Program-made: the position numbers and the translations under genes
Origin: Anaerolineales bacterium
GTDB taxonomy: Bacteria > Chloroflexota > Anaerolineae > 4572-78 > J111
Reading direction: 5' to 3'
Assembly: GCA_012032575.1 (NCBI GenBank)
Contig: JAAUSP010000014.1
Location: forward strand, 1 to 32,676
DNA: 32,676 nucleotides
The notes under the pieces: model-generated
What the model was told of the DNA's origin: nothing
The model's database searches: none
What the model saw: only the letters and a program-made list of their open reading frames with translations
Shown: piece after piece, positions 29,777 through 32,676 of the stretch
Layout of the letters: every line of letters starts with the position of its first letter
Numbering within the stretch: the first letter of the stretch is position 1

Positions 29777-31758
29777 GGGATCACCAGCGGCCCCAGGATG
29801 AGGGCATTTTCGCCGGAAATGTCGGCACTCAGGGGCAGGCGTTCCAGCGTGTCGGGGTGATAGAGGCCAACATACAGGTTGTAGCTGCCGGGGGGTAAAT
29901 CGGCAGGCAGGGACAGCCAGATGACTTCCTGGATAACGCCACCGGCGGGCCAGCTTGAGGTGGGAGCCAATCCTTGATAGGGTTGGTGATCGGCATTGGT
30001 CAGGGTGTTATTGGCCGCATCACGAAGCTGGACAAAAATGGCATAGTCCACAGTGGGCGCGGTCTGAGCCTGCCAGACCAGGGTGAGCGGAACACGGACG
30101 CCGGGCGAGGCGGTGCCGGATAAGGTGTAGCCGTGAAAGCGGATTTGCCCGTCAAAATCGGCCCGTAACGGGGTAGCCGGGCGCGGGTCGGTGGTGATTT
30201 TGGCAAAGTACAGATCATCTTCGCCGTAGTGAAAGCGGCCCAGATAGTTTTGCTTCACCCAATCCATATAGTCGGGCAGATATTTGGTGATCCGGTTGGT
30301 AACGGCGGCCACCACCTGGCAGTCGGTCTGATCGCTGATGGCAATTAGTGCCGGTGTGGTTAAAGCGCCCGATTCAAGGCGGTTGGTCGAGACTTCGGCC
30401 AGGGGCGGGGGAGCCATGCGCCCGCTCCAGTAGAGCAGCGGCATATCATCAGAAATCAGGCAGTCCCCCGGCGCGGTGACGCTTTCAATAAACGCCAGCG
30501 CCTCCACCTCATCCGGGGGTGGCTGGGGAATGGCCGCACTCGCCTGAACCATCCTGACCGCCGCCGGAATCTGCCAGGCATAAAGGCCGAGGAGCAAAAC
30601 AATCCCAATCCCGGCCACTATTTTAGATTTTGGATTTTGGACTACCCTTTCGGACGTAGATTTTGGAGAGATTATTAAATCGTAAATCCTAAATCCTAAA
30701 TCGTAAATCGTGATACCGCCCAAAATCGCCAACGGAGGGATGAGAATCAAAAAATGCTTGTAGCGGATGGGGTTGTGAAACGCCAGCATCCCCAGCGCCA
30801 ACAGCAGCCAACCCAGCAGCAGCCACCGGCCGGTCTGGCGGCACGCCCAGACGGTTCCCAGGCCGATGAGGCCCAGCACGACCAGCACTGTATCCTCCCG
30901 GACAAACATCAAGCCGCGCTCGTAACGGGGCGGCCAGAAAGGTTCGGCTGCGGTGGCGGCGGCTCTGGCCCCCAGGCGCTGGGTGACAACTTGCTGCGCC
31001 AGCGACTCGACATTAAAGGCCGAAATCAGGATGATAGCCGGCAGCAGCAGGGCGAGGCTCCAGATGAACAGATCGGTGAGGAGGGGCGTGAAACGTGAAA
31101 CGTGAAACGTGAAACGTGAAACGTTATCAGAGGCGTACCAACGCGCCAGCAAAATTGCGGGAATTAAAAGGACGACGAACGGGGAAAGGAGTTTGGTCAG
31201 GAGGCTGGCGGACAGGCACAGGCCGGACAGGATCAGGAAAACGCGCCGCCGGTGGGTGGTGGGACCGGTCTCGTCGGCGGCGAGCCAGGCCAGCCAGATG
31301 GCCCACACCGACCAGGCGACCGAGGGAAACTCGGCCAGGATGGCCCGCGACGGTTCGATCAATACCGGGGAGGACAGGGTCAGAAAAGCAGCGATGAGAC
31401 CGGCCAGAGTTCCGGCCAGTTTGCGGGCCAGCAGCGCAATCCCGACCGCGCCAAAAATCGTGTAAAGCACACTAAACCAGCGCTGCACCACTTCGGAGGG
31501 CCAGAGATGCCAGAGGGCATTGATTGCCAGAGGATAAAGGGGCGGGTAGGTGATGTAAACTTCGGTGTAGGGCTGATGCCCGGCTGAAAGCAGACGCAGC
31601 CACATCAGGTGAATCCCTTCATCCGGCGAAAGGGGGAAACTGGTGAGAAGAATTGCCCGTAGCGCGAGCGCCGCCAGCACAATTCCCAACAGCCCCAGCC
31701 AAAAGACCCACCGCTGCCGGTCAACTTTTGCATGAGTACCTGTTCGCGGTGACATCAT
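29773..31758 (-). CDS. G10: GT-C membrane glycosyltransferase with one C-terminal module (intact)
   Basis: This 661-residue protein is uninterrupted. The first helix is followed by SFPLSPDEGIHLMWLRLL (acidic pair 46-47) and TEVYITYPPLYPLAINALWH, a layout closer to classic ArnT/GT39-like proteins than to G4-G9. Further segments are IEPSRAILAEFPSVAWSVW, IRYKHFLILIPPLAIL and, outside the membrane, EALAFIESVTAPGDCLISDD. The last about 120 residues are one beta-sandwich-like module (VPLTLVWQAQ, YAIFVQLRDAANN, YNLYVGLYHPDTLERLPL) very like those of G1 and G2. Two repeat-derived insertions are in frame: VSRFTFHVSRFT around residues 213-225, and IYDLGFRIYDLI followed by NPKSKI. The ATG at 31758 overlaps the G11 stop; the stop overlaps the G9 ATG. 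Substrates unknown. Confidence 0.84.
   Translation of the reverse strand: MMSPRTGTHAKVDRQRWVFWLGLLGIVLAALALRAILLTSFPLSPDEGIHLMWLRLLSAGHQPYTEVYITYPPLYPLAINALWHLWPSEVVQRWFSVLYTIFGAVGIALLARKLAGTLAGLIAAFLTLSSPVLIEPSRAILAEFPSVAWSVWAIWLAWLAADETGPTTHRRRVFLILSGLCLSASLLTKLLSPFVVLLIPAILLARWYASDNVSRFTFHVSRFTPLLTDLFIWSLALLLPAIILISAFNVESLAQQVVTQRLGARAAATAAEPFWPPRYERGLMFVREDTVLVVLGLIGLGTVWACRQTGRWLLLGWLLLALGMLAFHNPIRYKHFLILIPPLAILGGITIYDLGFRIYDLIISPKSTSERVVQNPKSKIVAGIGIVLLLGLYAWQIPAAVRMVQASAAIPQPPPDEVEALAFIESVTAPGDCLISDDMPLLYWSGRMAPPPLAEVSTNRLESGALTTPALIAISDQTDCQVVAAVTNRITKYLPDYMDWVKQNYLGRFHYGEDDLYFAKITTDPRPATPLRADFDGQIRFHGYTLSGTASPGVRVPLTLVWQAQTAPTVDYAIFVQLRDAANNTLTNADHQPYQGLAPTSSWPAGGVIQEVIWLSLPADLPPGSYNLYVGLYHPDTLERLPLSADISGENALILGPLVIP
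30620..30711. repeat. Pair of heptanucleotide tracts inside G10 (attttgg and aaatcct types)
   Basis: Units attttag, attttgg, attttgg (30620-30640), another attttgg at 30660-30666, then aaatcgt, aaatcct, aaatcct, aaatcgt, aaatcgt (30677-30711). The two groups are partly complementary (ggattt versus aaatcc), so the 92-base block can fold back on itself. It is in frame and encodes IYDLGFRIYDLI and VQNPKSKI in a loop between membrane helices of G10. Confidence 0.85.
31084..31125. repeat. Six-unit heptanucleotide tract inside G10 (aaacgtg type)
   Basis: Units gggcgtg, aaacgtg four times, aaacgtt, in perfect register. It has the same unit, and the same last variant unit, as the tract at the start of G9 about 1.3 kb away. 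It encodes NVSRFTFHVSRFTPLL in a cytoplasm-side or inter-helix loop of G10. Confidence 0.88.
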
Positions 31759-32676
31759 TCGCCCGACCCACCCGCTGCCGCCTCGCGCGGCACAATCTTT
31801 AACCTTTCTGCCAGCGGAAAAACGCCCACCGTTTCGCCCGTGGCCGGCCGCTCGATCCAGGCGGCCAGATGATAGTCGCCTGGCGGGGTATCGGGGAAGA
31901 TGACCAGCGCAAAATCGTCACGGACGATCATCCCATCCTGCCACTCGGCCCGTGCCACCGGAGCGAACGTTTCAATCGGGTTGCCGTAGCCACGAGTCTG
32001 CTGATTGTCGTCAACCAGGCTGAGCCGCAGTTTGTCCCCCTCGGCCTGGCCCTGCCACTCCCATACAGCGAGATGAGGACGACGCTTTCGGGATAGGCCG
32101 TTGTGACCGGCTGGCCGGCCTCGTCGGTGAGGCGGTAACCCAGCAGCTCAGACTGGCCCACCAGTCGAGCCTCCCCGTCCAGGGTGTGCGGCAGGCTTAA
32201 CGAGGGATAAATCCAGGCGTAATCCAACCCGTTCAGCGTGACCGTATACACCGGCGACGCCGACGCCTGAAAAAATTGGATAGCTCCTTCGGATGGAAGC
32301 TGGCGCTGGGTCTGGTTGACGTAAAAAACCACGTAATCGGCGGCCAGCCCCGGCTTGGGGCTGCGCGAAATCTTTTCGTCGTCAACCTCGTAGATAGAGT
32401 GGCCTTTGAAATAAGGTTCAAAAGTGGTGCTGTACCAGGAAACCACCTTGAGCGACTCGGCGTTGGGCCGGGTATTGAGAAAAGCCGCCGCCTCATCCAA
32501 CCCCTCGCCCCAGCCCACCTGCATCAACCGCGCCGCCGCCTGCCCCCCGCCCCGCCAGCGGGTTGTAAAACGAAAAATAATAGGGATAAAAGGGGAGTAT
32601 GAAGGCGGCTTGAATGGTCAGGACAATGAGAGGCAGAAGCCACGTGGTGCGTGAGGCGTGAGGCGTGAGGCGTGAG
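31755..32676 (-). CDS. G11: GT-C membrane glycosyltransferase, 3' part only, frame interrupted twice
   Basis: The gene runs off the right edge, so the catalytic N-terminal part is not seen. Visible are the last helix (VLTIQAAFILPFYPYYFSFYNPLAG), then GEGLDEAAAFLN, AADYVVFYVNQTQRQ, LDYAWIYPSL and the start of a beta-sandwich-like module (LLGYRL). The same series follows the helices of G4-G9, which places it in that group. Near 32545-32555 the frame shifts within a G/C run (one extra base). Near 32062 one base is missing (SLY should continue W-EWQGQAEGDKLRLSLVDD), after which the frame ends at 31755 with YHLAAWIERPATGETVGVFPL. At least one C-terminal module is present. The stop overlaps the G10 ATG. 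A heptamer tract encodes the segment at the window edge. Confidence 0.72.
32644..32676. repeat. Heptanucleotide tract at the right edge, inside G11 (gtgaggc type)
   Basis: Units gtggtgc, gtgaggc three times and a partial gtgag continue to the last base of the window, so the full length is unknown. The unit is the same as in the G3 tract at 12051-12107. It precedes a membrane helix of G11 on the coding strand. Confidence 0.8.

Noticed and set aside
29697..31125. Possible CRISPR array in the repeat-rich region
   Set aside because: The units are 7 bases long and contiguous, with no spacers, and they are translated in frame. No cas gene is present.

Overview
The window looks like a chromosomal segment of a Chloroflexota bacterium, probably Anaerolineae. 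This is an inference from the style of the membrane glycosyltransferases (a multi-pass GT-C core followed by beta-sandwich modules with an 'LxLYWQA...VFVQLLD' pattern) and from the many heptanucleotide repeats. No rRNA, tRNA or marker gene is present to confirm it.

Layout. Positions 1-3084 carry two ordinary plus-strand genes: an RtcB-family RNA ligase (83-1555) and a CNNM/CorC-type membrane protein with CBS domains (1765-3084), separated by a palindromic repeat. Everything from 3050 to the right edge is on the minus strand and reads right to left as one operon-like array of about 29.6 kb. It holds eleven GT-C (PMT_2/ArnT/GT39-like) membrane glycosyltransferase genes, numbered here G1 (3050-5137) to G11 (31755 to the edge). 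Between G2 and G3 lies a cassette of a class I methyltransferase (7246-7845), a polyprenyl-phosphate-type GT2 glycosyltransferase (7940-8908) and an FAD-dependent oxidoreductase (8905-10397). Several junctions are 4-base stop/start overlaps (G2/G1, oxidoreductase/GT2, G10/G9, G11/G10), which suggests translational coupling.

How the genes may work together (inference): the GT2 enzyme would load a sugar onto a polyprenyl phosphate, and the GT-C enzymes would use such lipid-linked sugars on the outer face of the membrane to decorate a glycan, lipid or protein. The methyltransferase and oxidoreductase could modify sugars or the lipid carrier. The substrates cannot be read from the sequence.

Two things stand out. 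First, nine of the eleven GT-C genes and the oxidoreductase are interrupted by single-base indels, mostly in short homopolymer runs, with conserved protein sequence continuing in the next frame. Sequencing error is the likeliest cause, so I describe rejoined genes. Second, the window is full of tandem 7-base (and some 8-base) repeats of many different unit sequences. Several are inside coding sequence, including an 11-unit tract that starts directly at the start codon of G9.
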